From: Verrucomicrobiota bacterium
GTDB taxonomy: Bacteria; Verrucomicrobiota; Verrucomicrobiia; Limisphaerales; UBA1096
DNA: 8,375 nucleotides
Assembly: GCA_003972865.1 (NCBI GenBank)
Contig: QOAX01000072.1
Span: 1 to 8,375 of the forward strand
Direction: 5' to 3'
Shown: piece by piece, positions 1-6,602 of the stretch
How the letters are laid out: each line of letters opens with the position of its first letter
How positions within the stretch are numbered: position 1 is the stretch's first letter
Made by a program: the position numbers and the translations under genes
The notes under the pieces: model-generated
Databases searched by the model: none
Told to the model about the DNA's origin: nothing
What the model saw: the letters and a program-made list of their open reading frames with translations, nothing else

Positions 1-179
1 ACGACGAGCCAACGCTTGGCCAAGCGCCTGAAGTGACCAAGCCGACGAAGACGGTGGACGACGATAAACTCGCCGGCTTGGCCAAGGCCGAGCCCGCCCC
101 GCAAGCCGATGTCGCCCCGAAGAAAGAGGAAAACCTCGACAAGGCCAACGAGAAGCTGGGCGGCCTGCTCGGCGACTAA
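1..179 (+). CDS. C-terminal tail of an unidentified protein, 5' end outside window
   Basis: An open frame enters from the left edge (first full codon at position 3) and stops at TAA 177-179, giving 58 residues. The tail is low in complexity and rich in Lys, Glu, Asp, Pro and Ala, and ends in GGLLGD. No domain can be recognised, and the composition suggests a disordered, charged C-terminal extension. The stop lies 24 bases before an ABC-2 permease start on the same strand, so the genes are probably co-transcribed. By context it could be the C-terminus of the partner ABC ATPase or of another transporter component, but nothing in these residues proves that. Two copies of the CTTGGCCAAG palindrome lie in this short stretch and are read in two different frames (as LGQA and as LAK). 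The coding call is fairly safe; the identity is unknown. Confidence 0.7.
   Translation, partial: DEPTLGQAPEVTKPTKTVDDDKLAGLAKAEPAPQADVAPKKEENLDKANEKLGGLLGD
13..26. repeat. Iterated palindrome, 14-base form CGCTTGGCCAAGCG (copy 1)
   Basis: This is a perfect 14-base inverted repeat with no loop. It is preceded at 9-12 by CCAA, so the site reads as a partial half-site followed by a full palindrome. It is translated as LGQA within the left-edge partial gene. The same 14-mer recurs at 3543-3556 and 6644-6657. Confidence 0.8.
77..86. repeat. Iterated palindrome, 10-base core CTTGGCCAAG (copy 2)
   Basis: A perfect 10-base palindrome with flanks G and G, so symmetry ends at the core. It lies 50 bases after copy 1 in the same gene but in another reading frame, where it encodes LAK within G-LAK-A. 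The frame shift between the two copies argues that the DNA word, not a peptide, is what recurs. Confidence 0.75.
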
Positions 180-203
180 TTTCCCCACAGCAAACCAAGC
201 GTT

Positions 204-1745
204 ATGTGGCCCATTGCCAAGCAGACTCTGAAAGCCGCCATCCGGTACCGCTTTGTCGTGGCGATGGCGGTCGCGCTGCTGGTCATCGTGTTCGGCATTC
301 CGCTGCTGGTGAAGAGCGACGGCACGGCCAAGGGCACGGTGCAGCTCGTGCTCACCTACACGCTTGGCTCGACCACCGCGCTGCTTGGCATCGCCTCGCT
401 CTGGATGGGGTGCGGCACGCTGGCCCGCGAGATCGAGGACAACGTGATGCAGATGGTCGCCGTCAAGCCGGTCGCCCGCTGGCGGGTGTGGCTCGGCAAG
501 TGGCTGGGCATCATGCTCCTCAACGCCGCGCTGATGGTGCCGACCGGCCTGGCCATTTTCTTCCTCATCAACGCCAGGGCCAACTCGTCGGAGCTGGACG
601 AGTTCGAAAAGGCCAAGCTGCAAAACGAGGTGCTGGTGTCGCGCAGCAGCGTCCGCGAGCCGAAACGGGATTTTTCGATTTCTCGCCAGAGGGCGTATGA
701 CTACGCACTGCTGGTGGCCGAGGGGAAAACACAGTACACGGAAGCAGAGCAGGCGTTGCGCATGTCAGTGACCAACCCGGAGCACATCCTCTCCTTCCGG
801 CCGGAGTACCCACGGTTGGTCGAGCAGGCGCAAACCCGGCCCACCGAGGACATCCTGGCCCAACTGGAGCAACTCGAGAGCGAGGCGATCCGGATTTCGA
901 AGGCCAGTTACGAGGTCGTGCTGCCGGGACAGGACCGGTTTTGGGAGTTTCAAATCGATCCCGACATCGTCGATGAAGTGAATCAAAACCCGATCTACCT
1001 GCGGTTCAAGTTCAACGCCGATGACGAGTATGATCCCAAGTCGCACACGCTTTGGTTTTCGATCGGTGAGGGCACCGGCAAGCGTTGGCCGCCGGAGGGC
1101 TTCTTCAAGCCAATGAGGCGTGGCTCGAGTGCCTTTCATGAAGAGGAACTGCCCAAAGGGATCGTGCCCGACAAAGGCCCGGAGAAAGGCTTGGTGCGAG
1201 TTCATTTCGTGAACCAGAACACGGAGCGGCCGATAATTTTCCTCATGGAAGACGGCCCGATGATCCTTTATCACGACGGCGGCTTTGGCATGAACCTGTT
1301 CCGCGGCCTGCTGATCATCTTTTTCTGGCTGGGACTCATCTCGGCAATCGGCCTCATGGCGTCGAGCTTTCTTTCCTTCCCCGTGGCCACCTTCATGTCG
1401 CTTGGCATTTTGCTGATCTCGGCATCGACCGGGACGCTCGAGCAGATCATCGACGAGGGCGGCATCACCGGGATCAACCACGAGACCGGCAGGAAGGACG
1501 AATCATCGATGCTCGACGCCGCCGCCATCCTGTTCGCCAAGGGCGCGGTGAAGATTACCTCGGCCATCTGGGGCTACTCGCCGGTGGACAATCTCAGTTC
1601 CGGTCGAACCATCACCTGGGCCACATTGCTCACCGCCTTCTTCTGGATCGTCCTGGTGATGGGTGGCTTGGTGACGACGCTCGGGTCTTACATGTTCCAT
1701 CGCAAGGAGTTGGCGCTTCCGAATCCCACTGCCTCGATGAACTGA
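204..1745 (+). CDS. ABC-2 type transporter permease with large soluble insert
   Basis: This 513-residue protein is predicted to be the membrane subunit of an ABC-2 type transporter, usually an exporter; its substrate is unknown. Hydrophobic segments lie at about residues 17-37, 46-69 and 101-123, then 365-388, 392-412 and 470-497, giving six membrane spans. After spans 1 and 2 comes the region 'ARE-IEDN-VMQMVAVKPV-RW', typical of this family, where a cytoplasmic loop full of charged residues precedes span 3. Between spans 3 and 4 lies a soluble stretch of about 240 residues, first charged and helical, then apparently beta-rich, probably outside the cytoplasmic membrane. ABC-2 permeases are often nearer 250-400 residues, so this insert explains the length. 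ATG 204 is the first start after the upstream stop and fits span 1, but has no visible ribosome binding site. The next gene starts 6 bases after the stop. No ATPase is visible in the window. Confidence 0.85.
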   Translation: MWPIAKQTLKAAIRYRFVVAMAVALLVIVFGIPLLVKSDGTAKGTVQLVLTYTLGSTTALLGIASLWMGCGTLAREIEDNVMQMVAVKPVARWRVWLGKWLGIMLLNAALMVPTGLAIFFLINARANSSELDEFEKAKLQNEVLVSRSSVREPKRDFSISRQRAYDYALLVAEGKTQYTEAEQALRMSVTNPEHILSFRPEYPRLVEQAQTRPTEDILAQLEQLESEAIRISKASYEVVLPGQDRFWEFQIDPDIVDEVNQNPIYLRFKFNADDEYDPKSHTLWFSIGEGTGKRWPPEGFFKPMRRGSSAFHEEELPKGIVPDKGPEKGLVRVHFVNQNTERPIIFLMEDGPMILYHDGGFGMNLFRGLLIIFFWLGLISAIGLMASSFLSFPVATFMSLGILLISASTGTLEQIIDEGGITGINHETGRKDESSMLDAAAILFAKGAVKITSAIWGYSPVDNLSSGRTITWATLLTAFFWIVLVMGGLVTTLGSYMFHRKELALPNPTASMN

Positions 1746-1751
1746 CACGGC

Positions 1752-3401
1752 ATGAGACTCCACGGCAAAGCGTTCAAGTTCGTCATGGCCCTCCTGGCCC
1801 TGGCCTTCCTGTTTGCTGTCAACCTCAGCCAGAGCAGGATGAACCAGTTCCGTGCGGAAAAAAAACTGACGCACACCGAGCAGATTGAGAATCTGCCGCC
1901 GACGCTGGCCTTCACCACCGTGGTGCTGGGCGGCTTTCGCGGACTGATCGCCAACGTCCTCTGGGTGCGCGCGATGCAGATGCAGGAGGACGGCAAGTTT
2001 TTTGAGATGGCGCAGCTGGGCGACTGGATCACCAAGCTGCAGCCGCACGCCGATCACGTCTGGCGCGTCACGGCGTGGAACATGTCATACAACATCTCGG
2101 TGAAGTTCGACGGCATCAAGACGCCGCACGTGCGCTGGCACTGGGTCAAGCGCGGAATCGAGCTGATCCGTGACGGGGGGTTGAAATACAATCCGCACAG
2201 CGCCCACCTTTACCACGAGCTGGCGTGGCACTTTCAGCACAAGGTTGGCCACAACCTCGACGACGCGCACGGATTCTACAAAATGGCGTGGTGCTCCGAG
2301 ATGATGCACGACCCCGGCCCCGACGGTCGCCGCGGCACCGAGGACGACATATTCGAAGGCGGCGTCATCGGCACGCGGCGCGACGGCTATCTTGATTTGC
2401 TCGATCCACAGACCGACCAGGCCAAGCGCCGCCTCAAGCGCCTCAAGGAGGTCTTCAAAATGACTCCCCAAAAAATGAAGGCCGTTGACGACTTGTGGGG
2501 GCCGCTCGAGTGGCGGTTGCCTGATGCTCACGCCATCTACTGGGCGCAGCAGGGCATCGAGGATGTCATCGGGCGGTTCGATGTGACCGGCCCCGATGGA
2601 GTTCCCGATGGCGTCCTCAACACCGGGGAGGAGGAGGCTGCCGGAGGCGACTTCCTCAAGCTGCGCCGGGTCATTTACCAGGCACTGCAGCAGGCCTGCA
2701 TGCAGGGGCGGCTGATCGCTCCGCCGCCCAACTTCAACTACGGCTGGAATGTTGATCTCGTCGCAAGGACCAACGACTCCTACGAGAAACAGATGGAGGC
2801 CAAGCGCATGGAGGACGCCGCTTCCAACACCGACACCGGCCTGGCAGAGCACATGAGCACCGGCCACAAGAATTTCCTGCGCAGCGCCGTCTATTTCCTC
2901 TACGTGTATAACCGCAAGGACGATGCGGCCAAGTGGTACAAATACATGGTCGACCTGTATCCCCAATCCATTCCAGCCGAGGGGTTGAGCCTCGACGAGT
3001 ACTGTGTCTCGCGCGTGCAGGAGGACGCCGGGGAGACCGACCACAACCAGACCAAGGCCGTCATTGGCGGGCTACTGCTGCAGGCTTTCCAGAACGCCGC
3101 GATTGGTGAGGATGACCAGTTCGTCGGCCACAAGTCGCTCGCCATCCAGTTGCACAACCGCTTCGAGAAGGAAATCGGCATCAGCACCAACCGCGTTGGC
3201 CTGCCGCCGTTCGAGGTGCTCGAGCGACAGGTGTTGGAGGATCTGTTCCGGCCCAACAGCCCCTTCATGCATCCGGTGTTGCTCGAGCAGCTTCGCCTCG
3301 TGCTCAAGCTGCCGGAGGAATACGGCAAGGACCTCGAACCGTTCCCCGACCCGCAGCCGCCGCTCCTGGGCCCCGCTCCGGAGCCGGTTCCCGAGGGTTG
3401 A
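1752..3401 (+). CDS. Membrane-anchored helical (TPR-like) protein of unknown function
   Basis: The 549-residue product has a short basic N-terminus and one hydrophobic segment at about residues 9-26, either an uncleaved signal anchor or a poor signal peptide, so the rest probably lies outside the cytoplasmic membrane. The body is rich in Trp, His and amphipathic helices, with repeated 'A-WH', 'Y-LA-WF/YK' style motifs reminiscent of tetratricopeptide repeats, but I cannot assign exact repeats. Two Asp/Gly-rich loops, at about residues 187-200 (DPGPDG...EDD) and 277-295 (D-TGPDG-PDG), resemble calcium-binding loops. The C-terminus ends in a Pro-rich tail. I recognise the 'GGFRGLIANVLW-RA' region as the kind found in conserved hypothetical proteins of Verrucomicrobia, with no known function. 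It starts 6 bases after the permease gene, so an accessory role in the same transport system is plausible but unproven. Confidence 0.8.
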   Translation: MRLHGKAFKFVMALLALAFLFAVNLSQSRMNQFRAEKKLTHTEQIENLPPTLAFTTVVLGGFRGLIANVLWVRAMQMQEDGKFFEMAQLGDWITKLQPHADHVWRVTAWNMSYNISVKFDGIKTPHVRWHWVKRGIELIRDGGLKYNPHSAHLYHELAWHFQHKVGHNLDDAHGFYKMAWCSEMMHDPGPDGRRGTEDDIFEGGVIGTRRDGYLDLLDPQTDQAKRRLKRLKEVFKMTPQKMKAVDDLWGPLEWRLPDAHAIYWAQQGIEDVIGRFDVTGPDGVPDGVLNTGEEEAAGGDFLKLRRVIYQALQQACMQGRLIAPPPNFNYGWNVDLVARTNDSYEKQMEAKRMEDAASNTDTGLAEHMSTGHKNFLRSAVYFLYVYNRKDDAAKWYKYMVDLYPQSIPAEGLSLDEYCVSRVQEDAGETDHNQTKAVIGGLLLQAFQNAAIGEDDQFVGHKSLAIQLHNRFEKEIGISTNRVGLPPFEVLERQVLEDLFRPNSPFMHPVLLEQLRLVLKLPEEYGKDLEPFPDPQPPLLGPAPEPVPEG

Positions 3402-3487
3402 CCTTCCTGCTTGGCCAGGCGGCTCCTCATTTCGGAATTGGACTCGCCGGAAACAGGCAGCTAGGCTCGCGCCTCAACCCGGCCACG

Positions 3488-5374
3488 ATGTTTTTCAGAA
3501 ACGCCATCCTTCTCTCACTGCTGTTTGGCCTGCGTTTGGGCGCGCTTGGCCAAGCGGAGCCGCCGCCGTCCACCTGGTTTGCCATCCGCGTCGTGGATGC
3601 CGAGACCGGCCGCGGCGTCCCGCTGGTGGAACTTGAGACCGTCAACCATCTGCGTTTTTGCACCGACAGCAACGGCACGGTGGCATTTCGCGAGCCAGGT
3701 CTAATGAACCGGCAAATCTTTTTTCACGTTCGAAGCCACGGCTATGAGTATCCCAAGGACGGCTTCGGCTATCGCGGTGTGCGGCTCAAGACCGCGCCCG
3801 GCACCGAGGCCGTGCTGAAGCTCAAGCGCCTCAACATCGCCGAGCGGCTTTATCGTGTGACCGGTGCCGGCATTTATCGCGACAGCCGCTTGCTGGGCCG
3901 CAGCGCGCCGATCGAACGGCCGCTGCTCAACGGTTTGGTGTTCGGCTCCGACAGCGTCGTGACCGCGATTTACCGGGGGAAGCTCCATTGGTTTTGGGGA
4001 GACACCAACCGGCCTTCATATCCACTGGGCAACTTCCACGTGCCGTTCGCCACCTCGCAGCTTCCCGGTAAGGGCGGGCTTGATCCTGCCCTCGGCATCA
4101 ACCTCACTTACGCCCTCGGCAAAAACGGTTTCACCCGGGAAGCCGCCAAGATGCCGGGGAAGGGACCAACCTGGATTGATGGCCTCGTGGTGTTGCCGGA
4201 CGAAAACCGGCAGTCCCGGTTGCTGGCGCAGTACGTAAAAATCAAGCCGCCCCTGGCGGTTTACGAGCGAGGCGTGGTGCAGTTTGACGATGATCGACAA
4301 CTGTTCGCCCACCACGTGAAATTTCCAGAGGACGCGTCGCTCTATCCCCATGGGCATCCGTTTTTGAACCGCGCCGCCGATGGTCAGGAGTACGTTTACT
4401 TCGCCGGCGGGATGCCGTTGGTGCGTGTCCGTGCGAGCCTTGCCAGCTACCTCGACCCGTCTCAGTATGAGACCTATACCTGTCTCCCGGCCGGCCCCGG
4501 GAGCGATGTGCAGCGAAATCCAGATGGCAGCCTGAAATTCGAATGGCGTGGAGAGCAGCCCAAGCTGGATCTTCAGCAGGTGAACAAATTGATCGCCGAT
4601 AAGAGAATCAACGCCGGCGAGTCGCCCGTCCACTTGATCGACATCGAAACCGGCAAACCGGTGCTAACCCAGCATGGCTCAGTTTATTGGAACGACCACC
4701 GGCAACGCTGGGTCATGGTCATCTCGCAGTCGTTCGGCTCTTCGATGCTTGGCGAGATCTGGTTTGCCGAGGCAGCTCGCCCGGAAGGCCCGTGGGCCTA
4801 CGCCCGGAAAATCGTCACCCACAACGACTACAGTTTCTACAATCCCAAGCAGCATCCCTACTTCGCCAAGGACGGCGGACGCACCCTTTTTTTTGAGGCC
4901 ACCTACACGTCCACCTTCTCGGGCAACAAGCACCCGACGCCGCTCTACGACTACAACCAAGTCATGTATCGCCTGCAACTCGACGACCCCCGGCTGAACC
5001 TCCCGGTTCCGGTTTACGAGCGACCGGGCGATACCGGGTCAACCTGGTCGACAGTGCGACACGGAAACGCTGCTCCCCGATTTTTTGCTCTGCCCAAGCC
5101 GGTCAACGGCAAGGTCGCGATCGGTCAGGACGAAAAAACCGGCCGACTCGTGCGCTTGGCCAAGGACACCGATGCCCTCTTCCACGCCGCTGCTGACCCT
5201 GGCGCGCTTGGCAAAAATTATCTCCTGCCGCTCCATGAATGGACGCGTGCCGGCCAAGGCCGGACGATATACGCCTACGGCACCAAGCCACCGGCCAACG
5301 GCAATTGGCAGCGCTCTTCCACGCCGCTTGGCCACGTCTGGCCGCTCCCCGGTGAACTCAAGATCGACAAATGA
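3488..5374 (+). CDS. Secreted uncharacterised protein: regulatory-like domain plus beta-propeller-like region
   Basis: From ATG 3488 this is 628 residues with a good signal peptide (MFFRNAILLSLLFGLRLGALGQA, cleavage near residue 23). Residues about 28-105 resemble a carboxypeptidase-regulatory-like beta-sandwich ('V-DAETGRGVPLVELE', 'TDSNG-VAF-EPG'). The remainder, about 110-628, is rich in Trp, Tyr and Gly with features of five-bladed propellers related to glycoside hydrolase GH43 or DUF4185-type proteins: FWGDTN at 169-174, SVYWNDH..RWVMV in the 390s-410s, and QHPYF at 455-459 followed by FFEATYT. No catalytic residues can be assigned. The frame stays open upstream to a TTG at 3398, but residues coded before 3488 would bury the signal peptide, so ATG 3488 is preferred. 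The 86-base spacer before it has no strong promoter. The stop overlaps the next start by four bases (ATGA), so the sialidase-like gene is translationally coupled. A carbohydrate-related role is inference. Confidence 0.75.
   Translation: MFFRNAILLSLLFGLRLGALGQAEPPPSTWFAIRVVDAETGRGVPLVELETVNHLRFCTDSNGTVAFREPGLMNRQIFFHVRSHGYEYPKDGFGYRGVRLKTAPGTEAVLKLKRLNIAERLYRVTGAGIYRDSRLLGRSAPIERPLLNGLVFGSDSVVTAIYRGKLHWFWGDTNRPSYPLGNFHVPFATSQLPGKGGLDPALGINLTYALGKNGFTREAAKMPGKGPTWIDGLVVLPDENRQSRLLAQYVKIKPPLAVYERGVVQFDDDRQLFAHHVKFPEDASLYPHGHPFLNRAADGQEYVYFAGGMPLVRVRASLASYLDPSQYETYTCLPAGPGSDVQRNPDGSLKFEWRGEQPKLDLQQVNKLIADKRINAGESPVHLIDIETGKPVLTQHGSVYWNDHRQRWVMVISQSFGSSMLGEIWFAEAARPEGPWAYARKIVTHNDYSFYNPKQHPYFAKDGGRTLFFEATYTSTFSGNKHPTPLYDYNQVMYRLQLDDPRLNLPVPVYERPGDTGSTWSTVRHGNAAPRFFALPKPVNGKVAIGQDEKTGRLVRLAKDTDALFHAAADPGALGKNYLLPLHEWTRAGQGRTIYAYGTKPPANGNWQRSSTPLGHVWPLPGELKIDK
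3543..3556. repeat. Iterated palindrome, 14-base form CGCTTGGCCAAGCG (copy 3)
   Basis: Identical over all 14 bases to the copy at 13-26 and read in the same way, LGQA. It lies 55 bases after the start codon, across the end of the signal-peptide coding region. A near copy (CTTGGCCAGG, 3410-3419) lies in the spacer upstream of this gene. Confidence 0.8.
5155..5164. repeat. Iterated palindrome, 10-base core (copy 4)
   Basis: A perfect CTTGGCCAAG core, extended on the left by GCG but not symmetrically on the right. It encodes LAK (in R-LAK-D) near the C-terminal end of the propeller-like protein. The imperfect match CTTGGCCACG follows at 5327-5336 in the same gene. Confidence 0.75.
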
Positions 5375-6531
5375 ATCAATTCACCCATTGCACTTTTCCC
5401 GTTGGCTTGGCCGCCTTGTTACTTGTGACCGGCCTAGGCTTGGCATCTGCCGCTGACGAACCCCGAGCCGCCTTGCGCCTGCCACCCGGGGCGGGCAACC
5501 CACGCAACAGCGAGGGAGACTTTATCCGGCTAAAGGATGGGCGAATGATGTTTGTGTACACGCATTTCACCGATGGTGCCGGAGACCACTCCAAGGCTCA
5601 CCTGGCGGCTCGGTATTCGAGCGATGCCGGCAAAACCTGGACCACCAGCGACAATGTCGCGCTGCGTAACGAGGGCGACTGGAACATCATGTCCGTCTCG
5701 CTGCTGCGCCTGGACGACGGGAGTATCGCGCTTTTTTATCTGCGCAAGAACTCTCTGCAGGACTGCCGGCCGCTGCTGCGCCGCTCGATCGATGAAGGGA
5801 AAACGTGGAGCAAACCCACGGAGATCATCAAGGCCCCGGTGGGTTATTACGTGATGAACAACGACCGCGTGGTGCAGTTGAAAAAAAGCGGGCGGCTGAT
5901 TGCACCGGTGGCGTTGCATAATTTACCCGGTTACGCCAAGCCCGACTGGGCGGGCATCATCATGTGCTACCGGTCAGACGACAACGGCCAAAGCTGGCGT
6001 CGCGGCAAAACCACGATGAAAACCCATGACAAGGCCGGCAAACGCGTCATGACCCAGGAGCCGGGTGTGGTGGAGTTGAAGGATGGCCGGTTGATGATGT
6101 TTTGCCGAACCGACGGCGGCAGTCAGTTTGTTTCGTTCTCGCGGGACGGTGGCGACACTTGGTCGCCGTTGCGTGCGTCCAACATGATTTCCCCGCGTTC
6201 GCCGGCGGCCATTGAGCGCATCCCGTCCACCGGCGACCTGCTGTTGGCGTGGAATGACCACTCCAAAATCACGCCCCATCTGCGCGGCTACCGCACTCCC
6301 TTCACCGTGGCCATCTCTCGCGACGATGGCAAAACCTGGAGTGCGGCCAAGACGCTGCAGGACGACCCGCACGGCTGGTACTGCTATACTGCCATGGCAT
6401 TCATCGACGACCGCGTGCTCCTCGGCCACTCAGCCGGCGACCGGCGCAAGGGCCATCTGGACACCGTGCAAATCACCACCTTATCGGTAAAGTGGCTTTA
6501 CAAACCCACCGGCCGGGGCAACGCAGATTGA
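5371..6531 (+). CDS. Secreted sialidase-family (Asp-box) beta-propeller protein
   Basis: The 386-residue product has a signal peptide with cleavage near ASA|AD (residue 27). Five Asp boxes of the form S-x-D-x-G-x-T/S-W are visible at residues 84-90, 139-146, 202-209, 257-264 and 316-323, the hallmark of a six-bladed sialidase/BNR propeller. An N-terminal NPRNSEGD motif (43-50) and a segment ISPRSP...RIPSTGDLLLAWND (from about 273) match what I know of the exo-alpha-sialidase-like proteins common in Planctomycetes and Verrucomicrobia. The classical FRIP motif and full arginine triad are not obvious, so true sialidase activity is uncertain; another glycosidase, a lyase or a binding role is possible. 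The start ATG overlaps the stop of the upstream gene (ATGA 5371-5374), implying co-translation with the uncharacterised propeller protein. The gene ends just before a hairpin and a new promoter, so it is probably the last of its operon. Confidence 0.85.
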   Translation: MNQFTHCTFPVGLAALLLVTGLGLASAADEPRAALRLPPGAGNPRNSEGDFIRLKDGRMMFVYTHFTDGAGDHSKAHLAARYSSDAGKTWTTSDNVALRNEGDWNIMSVSLLRLDDGSIALFYLRKNSLQDCRPLLRRSIDEGKTWSKPTEIIKAPVGYYVMNNDRVVQLKKSGRLIAPVALHNLPGYAKPDWAGIIMCYRSDDNGQSWRRGKTTMKTHDKAGKRVMTQEPGVVELKDGRLMMFCRTDGGSQFVSFSRDGGDTWSPLRASNMISPRSPAAIERIPSTGDLLLAWNDHSKITPHLRGYRTPFTVAISRDDGKTWSAAKTLQDDPHGWYCYTAMAFIDDRVLLGHSAGDRRKGHLDTVQITTLSVKWLYKPTGRGNAD

Positions 6532-6533
6532 CT

Positions 6534-6550
6534 CCGTCTGGCGCAGGCGG
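6534..6550 (+). terminator. Short hairpin after the sialidase-like gene, possible terminator
   Basis: CCGTCTG (6534-6540) pairs with CAGGCGG (6544-6550) through seven pairs, one of them G-T, around a three-base GCG loop. It begins two bases after the stop codon. No run of T follows, so it is not a canonical intrinsic terminator. It may mark the operon end or stabilise the 3' end of the transcript. Confidence 0.35.
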
Positions 6551-6553
6551 TGG

Positions 6554-6582
6554 TTGCTCAGGCGACGCTTCGTTCCTATAAT
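6554..6582 (+). promoter_or_regulatory. Candidate sigma70-type promoter for the dehydrogenase gene
   Basis: A perfect TATAAT -10 hexamer lies at 6577-6582. Seventeen bases upstream is TTGCTC (6554-6559), which matches the TTGACA -35 consensus in its first three bases only. Transcription would start near 6589, leaving a leader of about 14 bases before GTG 6603. The position, just after the hairpin and upstream of a gene with its own signal peptide, supports a separate transcription unit. Confidence 0.45.
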
Positions 6583-6602
6583 CCGTGTCGCCTTATTTCT
6601 CC

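Noticed and set aside
765..1481. Minus-strand open frame of 238 codons opposite the ABC permease
   Set aside because: Composition is typical of a frame shadow (many His, Arg, Asp and Gln) with no motif; the + strand gene has clear membrane spans.
2242..2257. Stem AGGTTG-GCCA-CAACCT inside the TPR-like gene
   Set aside because: A single six-pair stem within coding sequence with no supporting context.
2085..3044. Long open frame on the minus strand (319 codons) opposite the TPR-like gene
   Set aside because: It lies wholly inside a well-supported gene, has no recognisable domain, and such antisense frames are common in GC-rich coding DNA.
3463..3474. AGGC-TCGC-GCCT hairpin in the spacer before the propeller-like gene
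   Set aside because: Only four pairs and no T run, so too weak to call a terminator.
3398..3487. TTG 3398 as the start of the propeller-like gene, overlapping the previous stop
   Set aside because: The added 30 residues would place a strong signal peptide in the interior; ATG 3488 puts it at the N-terminus.
5250..5263. Inverted repeat CCGGCC-AA-GGCCGG
   Set aside because: A single copy in coding sequence with a two-base loop, too tight for a hairpin; not the iterated word and expected in GC-rich DNA.
6585..6602. GTG 6585 as the start of the dehydrogenase fusion
   Set aside because: Possible by frame, but it would lie upstream of the transcription start predicted from TATAAT 6577-6582, and GTG 6603 gives a more typical signal peptide. 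Not fully excluded.
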